Positions 1 to 6,187 of a stretch of DNA of 12,450 nucleotides are shown here, piece by piece. The stretch is from Bradymonadales bacterium (lineage in GTDB: Bacteria > Myxococcota > Bradymonadia > REDH01), in NCBI GenBank assembly GCA_947483645.1, contig CANKLS010000039.1, positions 1-12,450 of the forward strand, given 5' to 3'. The position numbers and the translations under genes are program-made. Every line of letters begins with the position of its first letter. Within the stretch, counting starts at the first letter, position 1. A model generated the notes under the pieces. The model ran no database searches, was not told the DNA's origin, and saw only the letters and a program-made list of their open reading frames with translations.

Positions 1-943
1 AACGGCGCAGACCGTCACGCCGCTCCGACTCGCGGCTCCCGACGACGGCGCCGCCTCGTATCACTGGGAGCACATCGCCTACCTCCTCCCGGGTGCGCTC
101 CCGACCCTCATCGACCCCGGGCCCGACCACCTTGCCGACGCGCTGCTGACCGCACTCGCCGAGAGCGGGTTCGCTCCGGCAGACATCGGTCAGATTCTCC
201 TCACCTCGCACGCCGAAGAGATGGCGGGCAGTGCCTCTCGTTTCCCGTCAGCAACCATCTTCGCGGCGCCCGCCGCCAGCGGCGACCGCCTCCTCCGCGC
301 CCATCGCGAATGTGCTCGGAGCCTGGGCGAAGAGGTCGCGGAGGCCACCCAGTCAACGCTCTCCGCACGCGCGATCTGGGAGCACTGGCAGTCCCTGCAC
401 CCAGTCACGCCCGTTGCCCTCGCCAACCTGCGCCCGCTCACGGACGGAGCACTGCTCCTCGCCGGTGACGGTACCCTCGTAGCCTCTCGTCGCCCCGCCT
501 TCTCCGACACCGGCATGGTCTTCGCCTCCCTCGATGGCGAGGCCCTCTTCGCCGGCGAGTTCGGGCTCCTCGATGACGATCTCCCTGTCGGCGACTGGCA
601 GGCCTTCGCCGAATCGCTCGGCGCGATCACCCAGGGGACACTCCCGCAGCTGCTCTACCCTGCGCGCGGCCGCATCGAGGCCAGCGGCCAGGTCGCCTTC
701 CGCGCCATGGCCCTGTCTGCCAACAACCTCATCTCCAACCTGCCGCTCGCGCTCGCCCGTCCGGCGACCCTGCAGCAGCTCTTCGAGCGCGACCTCGGCT
801 ACTGGCCCGATGCCATCGCGGAGTCTGCACTCCGACTCGTCCGGCTCCGCTCCGCGCTCGAGGAGCTCGCCCGCGCCGGCGTCATCTACAGGCAGCCCGC
901 TCCGACCATGCTCCAGACCGGCTACGCGATGATCCCCACCTAG
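1..943 (+). CDS. MBL-fold-like protein lacking the metal ligands (5' end outside window)
   Basis: The reading frame is open from base 2 to the TAG at 941-943, giving 313 visible residues. The start lies upstream of the window. The visible part follows a metallo-beta-lactamase layout: a strand ending in TLIDPGP (visible residues 35-41), a helix, then ILLTSHAEEMAGSA (65-78) where the family has ILLTHxHxDHxGGA. A later segment, RRPAFSDTGMVFA followed by LFAGEFGLL, sits where PGHTPGH and LFxGD are expected. A C-terminal stretch resembles the winged helix often found at the end of these proteins. By this alignment the HxHxDH histidines and aspartate are S, A, E and M, the third-ligand histidine is F or S, and the bridging Asp is Glu. 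A normal zinc hydrolase is therefore unlikely; a structural, binding or otherwise repurposed role is possible. The fold is inferred by motif comparison. The function is unknown. Confidence 0.72.
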   Translation, partial: TAQTVTPLRLAAPDDGAASYHWEHIAYLLPGALPTLIDPGPDHLADALLTALAESGFAPADIGQILLTSHAEEMAGSASRFPSATIFAAPAASGDRLLRAHRECARSLGEEVAEATQSTLSARAIWEHWQSLHPVTPVALANLRPLTDGALLLAGDGTLVASRRPAFSDTGMVFASLDGEALFAGEFGLLDDDLPVGDWQAFAESLGAITQGTLPQLLYPARGRIEASGQVAFRAMALSANNLISNLPLALARPATLQQLFERDLGYWPDAIAESALRLVRLRSALEELARAGVIYRQPAPTMLQTGYAMIPT

Positions 944-1377
944 CGCGTCGGTCGCTCCGCGCTCGTTCGCAGGACGGCAAACTGCGGAAACAGCCGGCCA
1001 CCATCCGAAGCCCTGACGGTCTCCGCCTCCTCGACCTCCACCCAGAGCCGAGTGCCGTCTGCCGCGCGTTCCGCTTCGGCCGCAGCATCGAGCCCGGCGG
1101 CCGGCCAAACAAGCGCCGCGCGCCGCCACTGCCCCCACACCTGAACCTCCCACAGCGGACACTCACAGGTTGCCGGGTTCAGCCGCGCGACCACCCAAAA
1201 CGGCGTCGTCGCATTCGCTGCCCGCTCCGCCTGCGAGGTGGCAGCCGCCAGCCGCAGCCGTGCCGCATCCGACGGCAGTCGCTCCCCACCCGACAGCCGC
1301 CTCACGGCGTTGGGCGCGCAACCACAGGCCAGCGCGAAGAGCGCGGTCAGGCAGACAAGACGAAGAGAAGGCCTCAT
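940..1377 (-). CDS. small predicted lipoprotein or exported protein, function unknown
   Basis: This gives 145 residues from an ATG at 1377. The N-terminus is a typical export signal: MRPSLR, then a hydrophobic run LVCLTALFALA, then CGC at residues 18-20. Either Cys18 (ALA-C) or Cys20 could fit a relaxed lipobox, though neither has the classical Leu at -3. The mature part is Ala/Arg-rich, with an FWVVARLNPATCECPLW segment (60-75) containing a CxC pair and several tryptophans. I do not recognise the family. A longer frame starts at 1431 but would place 18 charged residues ahead of the signal and overlap the upstream gene. The 1377 start has a GGAG 4 bases upstream and lies 10 bases after the methyltransferase stop. 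It is the last gene of the DUF1015 cluster. Its stop overlaps that of the convergent MBL-like gene. Confidence 0.7.
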   Translation of the reverse strand: MRPSLRLVCLTALFALACGCAPNAVRRLSGGERLPSDAARLRLAAATSQAERAANATTPFWVVARLNPATCECPLWEVQVWGQWRRAALVWPAAGLDAAAEAERAADGTRLWVEVEEAETVRASDGGRLFPQFAVLRTSAERPTR

Positions 1378-1387
1378 GCCGCTCCGA

Positions 1388-2143
1388 CTAGCCGACTTCC
1401 GCCGGCGGCAGCAACCCGTCCACAATCGCAAGGTGGGCCGCGGTCACGCTGCCGCTCGCATCGTGAAGCACAACCGGCTCCAGCCGCCCCAGCCCCTCCG
1501 CTCCATGCTCGCGCGCCGTCAGCACCACAAACGCTGGCGCAGCGCCTTCGCTCGCGACAACGCGGCGCACCGAAGCGCCTCGAAGTCCGGCCGCAGCGAT
1601 CGCCGCAACAGCAATCTCCTCCCGTGCGCCAGGATAGACGAAGACCACAGCACCGCCACCCGCAACCAACCGCTTCGCCGCCTGCAGCAGCTCCACCAGT
1701 GAGCCGTTCGCCTGATGACGCGCCAGCGCCCGCTCCAGGTTCGGGCTCGGCGTCCCCTCCCGCGCGCCAAAGTAGGGCGGGTTCATGAAGACAACCTCGG
1801 GTGCATCGACCTCCCGTCTGACCCGCCGCACATCGCCCTCGACCACCTCGATCCGCTCCCCGAGGCTGTTGCGAAGCGCATTCTCCCGCGCCAGCTGCGC
1901 CAGCGATGGCTGAATCTCGAACGCCTTGCCCCGGTACTCTGGCAGCATCGTCGCCAGGCAGAGCGAGACCACGCCCGACCCCGCGCCAAACTCCGCGCCA
2001 CGCCGCGGACGGAGTCGCGCTACCTCGTGCGCCAGCAGCACTGCGTCGAACGAAAAGCGGTAGCCCCGCCGGTGTTGAAGGATGCGCACCCCGCCCCGGT
2101 ACATGGCGTCGTCGGTCCGCTCCTGATCCTCCGGCGCGGTCAT
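1388..2143 (-). CDS. TrmN6/YfiC-type N6-adenine methyltransferase
   Basis: A 251-residue class I SAM-dependent methyltransferase. The family signature QHRRGYRFSFDAVLLAHE (23-40) is followed by the SAM-binding motif I EFGAGSGVVSLCLA (51-64), an acidic residue after the next strand in AFEIQP (74-79), and the catalytic NPPY (121-124) typical of enzymes that methylate exocyclic amines. In E. coli the relative TrmN6 modifies A37 of tRNA1(Val). Whether this protein has the same target cannot be read from sequence, and other members of the group methylate other substrates. The ATG at 2143 lies 2 bases after the DUF1015 stop and has only a weak GAAG before it, so translational coupling is likely. A later ATG at 2104 (Met14) would cut the conserved N-terminal GGVRILQ lead-in and is less likely. 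Confidence 0.87.
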   Translation of the reverse strand: MTAPEDQERTDDAMYRGGVRILQHRRGYRFSFDAVLLAHEVARLRPRRGAEFGAGSGVVSLCLATMLPEYRGKAFEIQPSLAQLARENALRNSLGERIEVVEGDVRRVRREVDAPEVVFMNPPYFGAREGTPSPNLERALARHQANGSLVELLQAAKRLVAGGGAVVFVYPGAREEIAVAAIAAAGLRGASVRRVVASEGAAPAFVVLTAREHGAEGLGRLEPVVLHDASGSVTAAHLAIVDGLLPPAEVG

Positions 2144-2145
2144 CT

Positions 2146-3453
2146 TCAGCGTGCGCCGGTCAGGTCGTAGAGCACAACGCCGCTCAACACCTTGGGGAAG
2201 AAGAAGGTCGATTTCTGCGGCATGAAGTCGCCCGCCTCGCAGATGGCCCGCACCTTCGCCACGGGGGTTCCGTTCATGAAGATTGCAGCCTGGGTCCGAC
2301 CGGCAGCGAGATCCGCCAGCGCCTCGCCCGCCTCCTTGTAGTAAAAGATGTTGGTCTTGGCCGCCTGCGCCTCCCGCGAGATCCCGGCCCGCCGTTCGAG
2401 CAGCAGCTCGTGCAAAATCGCGACGTCGAGCGCTGCCATCTCGGCTACGCCCTGCATGGTCGCCTGCTCGGCGGCAGCACGAACAGGATTCAGCGTCGCG
2501 AGCGTCAGCGAGAGCTCACCATGTGGCGCCGTCGCCAACAAGAACGATGGCCCGGCCTCTCCCGCGCGCCGCAGCGCTCCGAGCCAGTCCGGAGGCGCCG
2601 TTGCCGCGTCGACCGCAGTGAAGTCGAACAGCTCCGCAGTCCGCGACAGCCAGGCCGCGGCATCAAACTCTGACACATCGTGGAGTCCGCGATGGGTCGG
2701 CAGAACCACCAAGCCTGGGTCATCTGCATTGGCGAAGAAGGCCAGCGTGAAGGCAGCCGGCCCATCGGTGCCGAGCGCGCCTTGGTTGCGTGCGTAGCCC
2801 AGCGCAGTCTCGTAGCGGTGGTGACCATCGGCAATGAGCAGCCGCTCGTCGGCCAGCCGCGCAGACACCGTTGCGATGGCGGCAGGGTCGCTGATGGACC
2901 ACACCTGATGATACACCCCGTCATCGGTCTGCGTGTCGAGAAGCGGCGCCGCCGCTGTTGCCGCAGCCAGCGCGGCATCCACAACGCCTGCAGGGTCGCT
3001 GTAGAGCAGAAAGATCTGCGACAGCTGCGCCTCGGTCGCCTCCATCAGCGACAGCCGGTCGGCCTTGGGACCGGAGAGCGTCCGTTCGTGCGGAAGAACC
3101 ACCTTGTCAGAATACGCGTGCAGGCGGGTCAGGCCGAGAAAGCCCTTGCGGAGCACCTCCCGCCCGTCGGGACCGGCAAAGCGCTGCCAGTAGATGTAGA
3201 ACGAGGGCGCCTCATCCTGCTTCATGACGCCCGTGGCCAGCCAGGAGCGGTAGAGCGTTGCTGCATGCGCATACCGGTCTGCCGACCCACTCTCGGGAAG
3301 GTCGAGCTCCACAAATGCATAGGGGCTGCGCGCTGCCAACCGCGCGCGCATCGGGCCATCGATGACATCGTAAGGAGGGCTCACAAGCTGCTCCAGCGGG
3401 CCGCTCACCGTTGTGTCATACCGAACGCCTCGCAGGGGCAAAACCTCCGCCAT
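2146..3453 (-). CDS. DUF1015 family protein
   Basis: A 435-residue cytosolic protein without signal peptide or membrane segment. Hallmarks of the DUF1015 family are visible in order: VSPPYDVI (24-31), HERTLSGPKADRL (122-134), ADGHHRYETALGY (208-220), LPTHR (251-255) and a C-terminal MPQKSTFFFPK (411-421). Length matches the family. The conserved DGHHR and HER motifs look like an active or nucleotide-binding site. The DGHHR element resembles a motif in ParB-like free serine kinases, so a small-molecule kinase role is a conceivable inference, not an established one here. The ATG at 3453 has GGAG with a 7-base spacer. It is the first gene of a cluster with the methyltransferase and the small lipoprotein, and is divergent from the ferredoxin gene. 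Its leader contains two overlapping inverted repeats described separately. Confidence 0.93.
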   Translation of the reverse strand: MAEVLPLRGVRYDTTVSGPLEQLVSPPYDVIDGPMRARLAARSPYAFVELDLPESGSADRYAHAATLYRSWLATGVMKQDEAPSFYIYWQRFAGPDGREVLRKGFLGLTRLHAYSDKVVLPHERTLSGPKADRLSLMEATEAQLSQIFLLYSDPAGVVDAALAAATAAAPLLDTQTDDGVYHQVWSISDPAAIATVSARLADERLLIADGHHRYETALGYARNQGALGTDGPAAFTLAFFANADDPGLVVLPTHRGLHDVSEFDAAAWLSRTAELFDFTAVDAATAPPDWLGALRRAGEAGPSFLLATAPHGELSLTLATLNPVRAAAEQATMQGVAEMAALDVAILHELLLERRAGISREAQAAKTNIFYYKEAGEALADLAAGRTQAAIFMNGTPVAKVRAICEAGDFMPQKSTFFFPKVLSGVVLYDLTGAR

Positions 3454-3464
3454 CTTCTTACTCC

Positions 3465-3495
3465 GCAGCGACTTCGCTGCCGCCCGTCCGGCAGC
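3465..3495 (-). promoter_or_regulatory. overlapping alternative hairpins in the DUF1015 leader
   Basis: Two perfect inverted repeats share bases 3476-3480. One is GCAGCGACTTCGCTGC at 3465-3480 (7-base arms around 2 bases). The other is GCTGCCG at 3476-3482 pairing with CGGCAGC at 3489-3495 around a 6-base loop. In RNA made from the minus strand the 3476-3495 hairpin would form first. The 3465-3480 hairpin would then sit directly against the GGAG ribosome binding site at 3461-3464. Only one can form fully at a time. This geometry would suit translational control, but such repeats can arise by chance in GC-rich DNA. Confidence 0.4.
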
Positions 3496-3515
3496 AGCTA
3501 TCCCAATTCAAACCG

Positions 3516-3545
3516 TTGCAAGAAGGCAGCGGTTTCGGTTACACT
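3516..3545 (+). promoter_or_regulatory. candidate sigma70-type promoter of the ferredoxin gene
   Basis: A TTGCAA box at 3516-3521 (4 of 6 to TTGACA) and a TACACT box at 3540-3545 (4 of 6 to TATAAT) are separated by 18 bases. Transcription would start near 3552, giving a leader of about 45 bases before the ferredoxin ATG. This is the only AT-richer patch in the divergent intergenic region. I found no equally convincing promoter for the minus-strand DUF1015 operon here. Confidence 0.4.
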
Positions 3546-3595
3546 CTACCCCTCACTCGGGGCGGTCTGCCACCCCCATTTGCGAAGAGTATGGG

Positions 3596-3886
3596 ATGAT
3601 CTACGTAATCGCCGAATCCTGCCACGGAACCTGTGACACCGCCTGCGTTGATGTCTGTCCGGTCGACTGCATCCACGGGCCCATCCCGCTCGATCAGGTC
3701 CGCGCAACCAAGGCCTCCGGCGGCGAGCTCAAGCTCCAGCTCTACATCGACCCCAACGAGTGCATCTCCTGCGGCGCATGCGAGCCCGAGTGCCCCGTCG
3801 ACGCCATCTTCGAAGACGAGGAGCTCCCCGCCAAGTGGAGCAACTACGCGGCGCTCAACGCCGAGTTCTTCAAGAACCGCGCCTAG
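3596..3886 (+). CDS. fdxA: seven-iron type ([3Fe-4S][4Fe-4S]) ferredoxin
   Basis: A 96-residue small acidic electron carrier of the FdxA / Azotobacter FdI class. Cysteines are at 9, 13, 17, 21, 25, 56, 59, 62 and 66. By alignment with FdI, Cys9, Cys17 and Cys66 would bind the [3Fe-4S] cluster, and Cys56, Cys59, Cys62 and Cys21 the [4Fe-4S] cluster. Cys25 matches the free Cys24 of FdI. Cys13 is one position off FdI's Cys11, giving CxxxCxxxC, and is probably a free thiol. The loop between the two cysteine groups is about 16 residues longer than in FdI. The C-terminal tail ELPAKWSNYAALNAEFF is typical of this class. The ATG at 3596 gives the canonical MIYVIAESC start and has GAAGAG 6 bases upstream. 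An in-frame extension from 3413 would add an Arg-rich leader and overlap the DUF1015 start. The redox partner is not evident from the neighbours. Confidence 0.93.
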   Translation: MIYVIAESCHGTCDTACVDVCPVDCIHGPIPLDQVRATKASGGELKLQLYIDPNECISCGACEPECPVDAIFEDEELPAKWSNYAALNAEFFKNRA

Positions 3887-3888
3887 GC

Positions 3889-6183
3889 TCAGCGGCCGCC
3901 TCGCAGCGGCTGCAGATAGTTCGCAAGAACCGTCCGCCGCTCCCCCGAGTCGAACTCCACCGTCTGCCGCGTCTTGCCTGCAGACTGCTCGCTCTGCACC
4001 ACCGTGCCGTCACCGAACAGCGCATGCCTCACCCGCTGCGCTGCCACGGCTGTCACCTTGGTAACGGGCGCATTTGCCACGTAGTCATCGTCAAAGATGA
4101 TGCCCTCTTCGGGCACCTTCCGACCGATGCCGTGCGATGGCTCCGCCCAGTCGTCCCCGCTTCGCTGATCAAAATCGTAACTCGAGCGGCGATCGAGCGG
4201 CGGCCCAATCGGATCGCGCCCACGCCACGGCAGTGACCGCGACGCGCTACCCTCGAGCCACGACAGCTGCTCCGACACCTCGATGAGGAAGGGCGATGCG
4301 TTGGTCTCGCGCGTCTGCCCATGCAGCCGCCGCCGCATCGCCGCCATCAGCACCAGCTCGTCCTGCGCCCGGGTCACAGCCACATAGAAGAGACGCCGCT
4401 CCTCATCGTCGGCGCCCGCCTCCGCCGCGTCGCGACGACGCATCGGAAAGAGCCCCTCTTCCAGGCCGGCCACGACCACACCCAGAAACTCCAGACCCTT
4501 GGCAGCGTGCACCGTGGTCAGCACCACCTTGTCGTCGCTGCTCAGGCCGTCCGAGGCCTGCCGCAGCACCGTCCGCTCCAAGAACCCCGCGATGCCACCG
4601 CTCTCAGGCAGCGCATCGTGTTCCCGTAGCATCGCCCGGAGATCGTCGAGGTTGCGGCACCGCTCCTCGCCATCCTCCTTCTCCGCCAGCGCCTCCTCAA
4701 ACTGAGAGGCCGCCAGCGCCTGCTCCAGTGTCGCCGAAGCCCCGGCGCTCTGCGCCATCTGCACCACCTCTTCGAGGATGCGCCCCAGCGAAGCCACGCC
4801 ATCCAGCGCCCGCTTCGTCACCGCCTTCTCGGATACGATCCGTAGCAGCGCCTCCGTCAGTGGCACGTTCGCATGCGCCAACCGCCACTGCTCGATCGCG
4901 CGAACCGTCGTCGCCCCGATGCCCTTCGATGGAAAGGTCGCCACCCGCGCCAGTGCGACGGTGTCGCGGTCGTTCACCGACAGCCGCAGCCAGGCCATCG
5001 CATCCTTGATCTCCGCTCGCTCGAAGAACGAGGTTCCGCCTACCAGCGCATAGTCTACGCCACGCCGCCGCAGCGCCTCTTCCACCACCCGCATCTGACC
5101 GTTCGTCCGGCACAGCACCGCGCAATCCCGCCAGCGCCAACCACGCGTCGCATGCCAGCCCTCCAGCACGCGGCAGATCCGCTCCGCCTCGTCACGGTCG
5201 TCCACCGCCACAAAGCACCGCACCGGAGTACCGCCAGCGCGCACCGCGATGCTCTGCTTCTCCATCCGCTCGGGCAGCCGCTCCACCACGCTCGTTGCCA
5301 CCCGCAGGATGTCGCGCGTCGACCGGTAGTTCTCGGCCAAGTTCACAATCCGAACCGGCGCAAACACCTCCGTGTAGTGCCGCACGTTGGCCACCGTCGC
5401 GCCCCGCCAGCCGTAGATGGACTGGTCGTCGTCGCCCACCACCACCACCTCGCAGCCCGGCCCCACCAACATCTCGAGCAGCGCAAACTGCACGCCATCG
5501 GTGTCCTGAAATTCATCCACCAGCAGGTGCTGACACCGGCGATTCACCTCCGCCCGGAGCTCGGGCGCCTCGCGCAGCAGCGTCACCGTCTGCAGGATGA
5601 GGTCGGCAAAATCGCAGGCGTTCGAGCCAATCAGTTCACGCTGGTAGGCCTCGTAGAGCGAAGCTGTCTCTTCGCCCAGCCGCCCGCGGCTCTCGTCCGA
5701 AAAGGCCCGCGCTGTCGCGCCCTGGTGCTTCGCCGTCTGGATCGCCCCGAACGCAGCCTTGAGCGCTCCGCTGTCGTATCCGAGCTGCAGCTTCTCTGCG
5801 GCGCGCCGGAGCATGCTCATCGCATCCTCCTCATCATAAATCGCAAACCGCGGCGTCAGACCGAGCCGGCCACCATACTGCCGCAGCAGCCGAGCACAGA
5901 CCGCGTGAAAGGTGCCGATGGTCACCCCTGCTGCCCGGGCACCGGCCAGCTGTTGAACCCTCTCCCGCATCTCCGCGGCAGCCTTGTTCGTGAAGGTGAC
6001 CGCAAGGATGCTGCCCGAGGCGACGCCATCTTCCAGAATCAGCTTCGCGATGCGGGTCGTAATCACCCGCGTCTTGCCGCTGCCCGCTCCGGCAAGGATG
6101 AGCAGCGACTCGCCGCGATGCTCCACCGCCGCGCGCTGGTTGTCGTTCAACCCGCCCCGTTGTGACATCACTGGCCCACCCAT
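3889..6183 (-). CDS. pcrA: UvrD/PcrA/Rep-family ATP-dependent 3'-5' DNA helicase
   Basis: A 764-residue superfamily 1A helicase acting in DNA repair and in clearing proteins from replicating DNA. All motifs are present (numbering from the 6183 start): Q-motif region GLNDNQRAAV, Walker A AGAGSGKT (31-38), Ia FTNKAAAEMRER (64-75), Ib GTFHAVCARLLR (90-101), Walker B LLVDEFQDTD (220-229), III GDDDQSIYGWRGA (250-262), IV ENYRST (284-289), V TTVHAAKGLEF (556-566) and VI EERRLFYVAVTRA (594-606). The C-terminal ALFGDGTVV...VEFDSGERR block is the tail module seen in PcrA/UvrD. Start choice is uncertain. The ATG at 6183 lies 4 bases after the glmS stop with GAG 7 bases upstream; the ATG at 6168 (MSQRGGLN) is an alternative. 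A start at 6249 would overlap glmS and add unconserved residues. Its stop is 2 bases from that of the convergent ferredoxin gene. Confidence 0.93.
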   Translation of the reverse strand: MGGPVMSQRGGLNDNQRAAVEHRGESLLILAGAGSGKTRVITTRIAKLILEDGVASGSILAVTFTNKAAAEMRERVQQLAGARAAGVTIGTFHAVCARLLRQYGGRLGLTPRFAIYDEEDAMSMLRRAAEKLQLGYDSGALKAAFGAIQTAKHQGATARAFSDESRGRLGEETASLYEAYQRELIGSNACDFADLILQTVTLLREAPELRAEVNRRCQHLLVDEFQDTDGVQFALLEMLVGPGCEVVVVGDDDQSIYGWRGATVANVRHYTEVFAPVRIVNLAENYRSTRDILRVATSVVERLPERMEKQSIAVRAGGTPVRCFVAVDDRDEAERICRVLEGWHATRGWRWRDCAVLCRTNGQMRVVEEALRRRGVDYALVGGTSFFERAEIKDAMAWLRLSVNDRDTVALARVATFPSKGIGATTVRAIEQWRLAHANVPLTEALLRIVSEKAVTKRALDGVASLGRILEEVVQMAQSAGASATLEQALAASQFEEALAEKEDGEERCRNLDDLRAMLREHDALPESGGIAGFLERTVLRQASDGLSSDDKVVLTTVHAAKGLEFLGVVVAGLEEGLFPMRRRDAAEAGADDEERRLFYVAVTRAQDELVLMAAMRRRLHGQTRETNASPFLIEVSEQLSWLEGSASRSLPWRGRDPIGPPLDRRSSYDFDQRSGDDWAEPSHGIGRKVPEEGIIFDDDYVANAPVTKVTAVAAQRVRHALFGDGTVVQSEQSAGKTRQTVEFDSGERRTVLANYLQPLRGGR

Positions 6184-6187
6184 CCGA

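Noticed and set aside
353..1162. 269-codon minus-strand frame opposite the MBL-like gene
   Set aside because: Its Gly/Arg/Glu-rich composition and antisense position to a better supported frame point to a shadow. It also overlaps the small lipoprotein gene out of frame.
3413..3595. N-terminal extension of the ferredoxin in the same frame
   Set aside because: The added residues are Arg/Ala/Pro-rich, overlap the DUF1015 start and the candidate promoter, and precede the canonical MIYVIAESC start.
3891..3910. GC-rich palindrome and inverted repeat as a terminator for the ferredoxin gene
   Set aside because: The arms are short, there is no T-tract, and it lies inside the coding sequence of the helicase C-terminus.
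4873..6165. 430-codon plus-strand open frame opposite the helicase gene
   Set aside because: It is antisense to a gene with all helicase motifs, has His/Arg/Pro-rich composition typical of a shadow frame in GC-rich DNA, and shows no recognisable domain.
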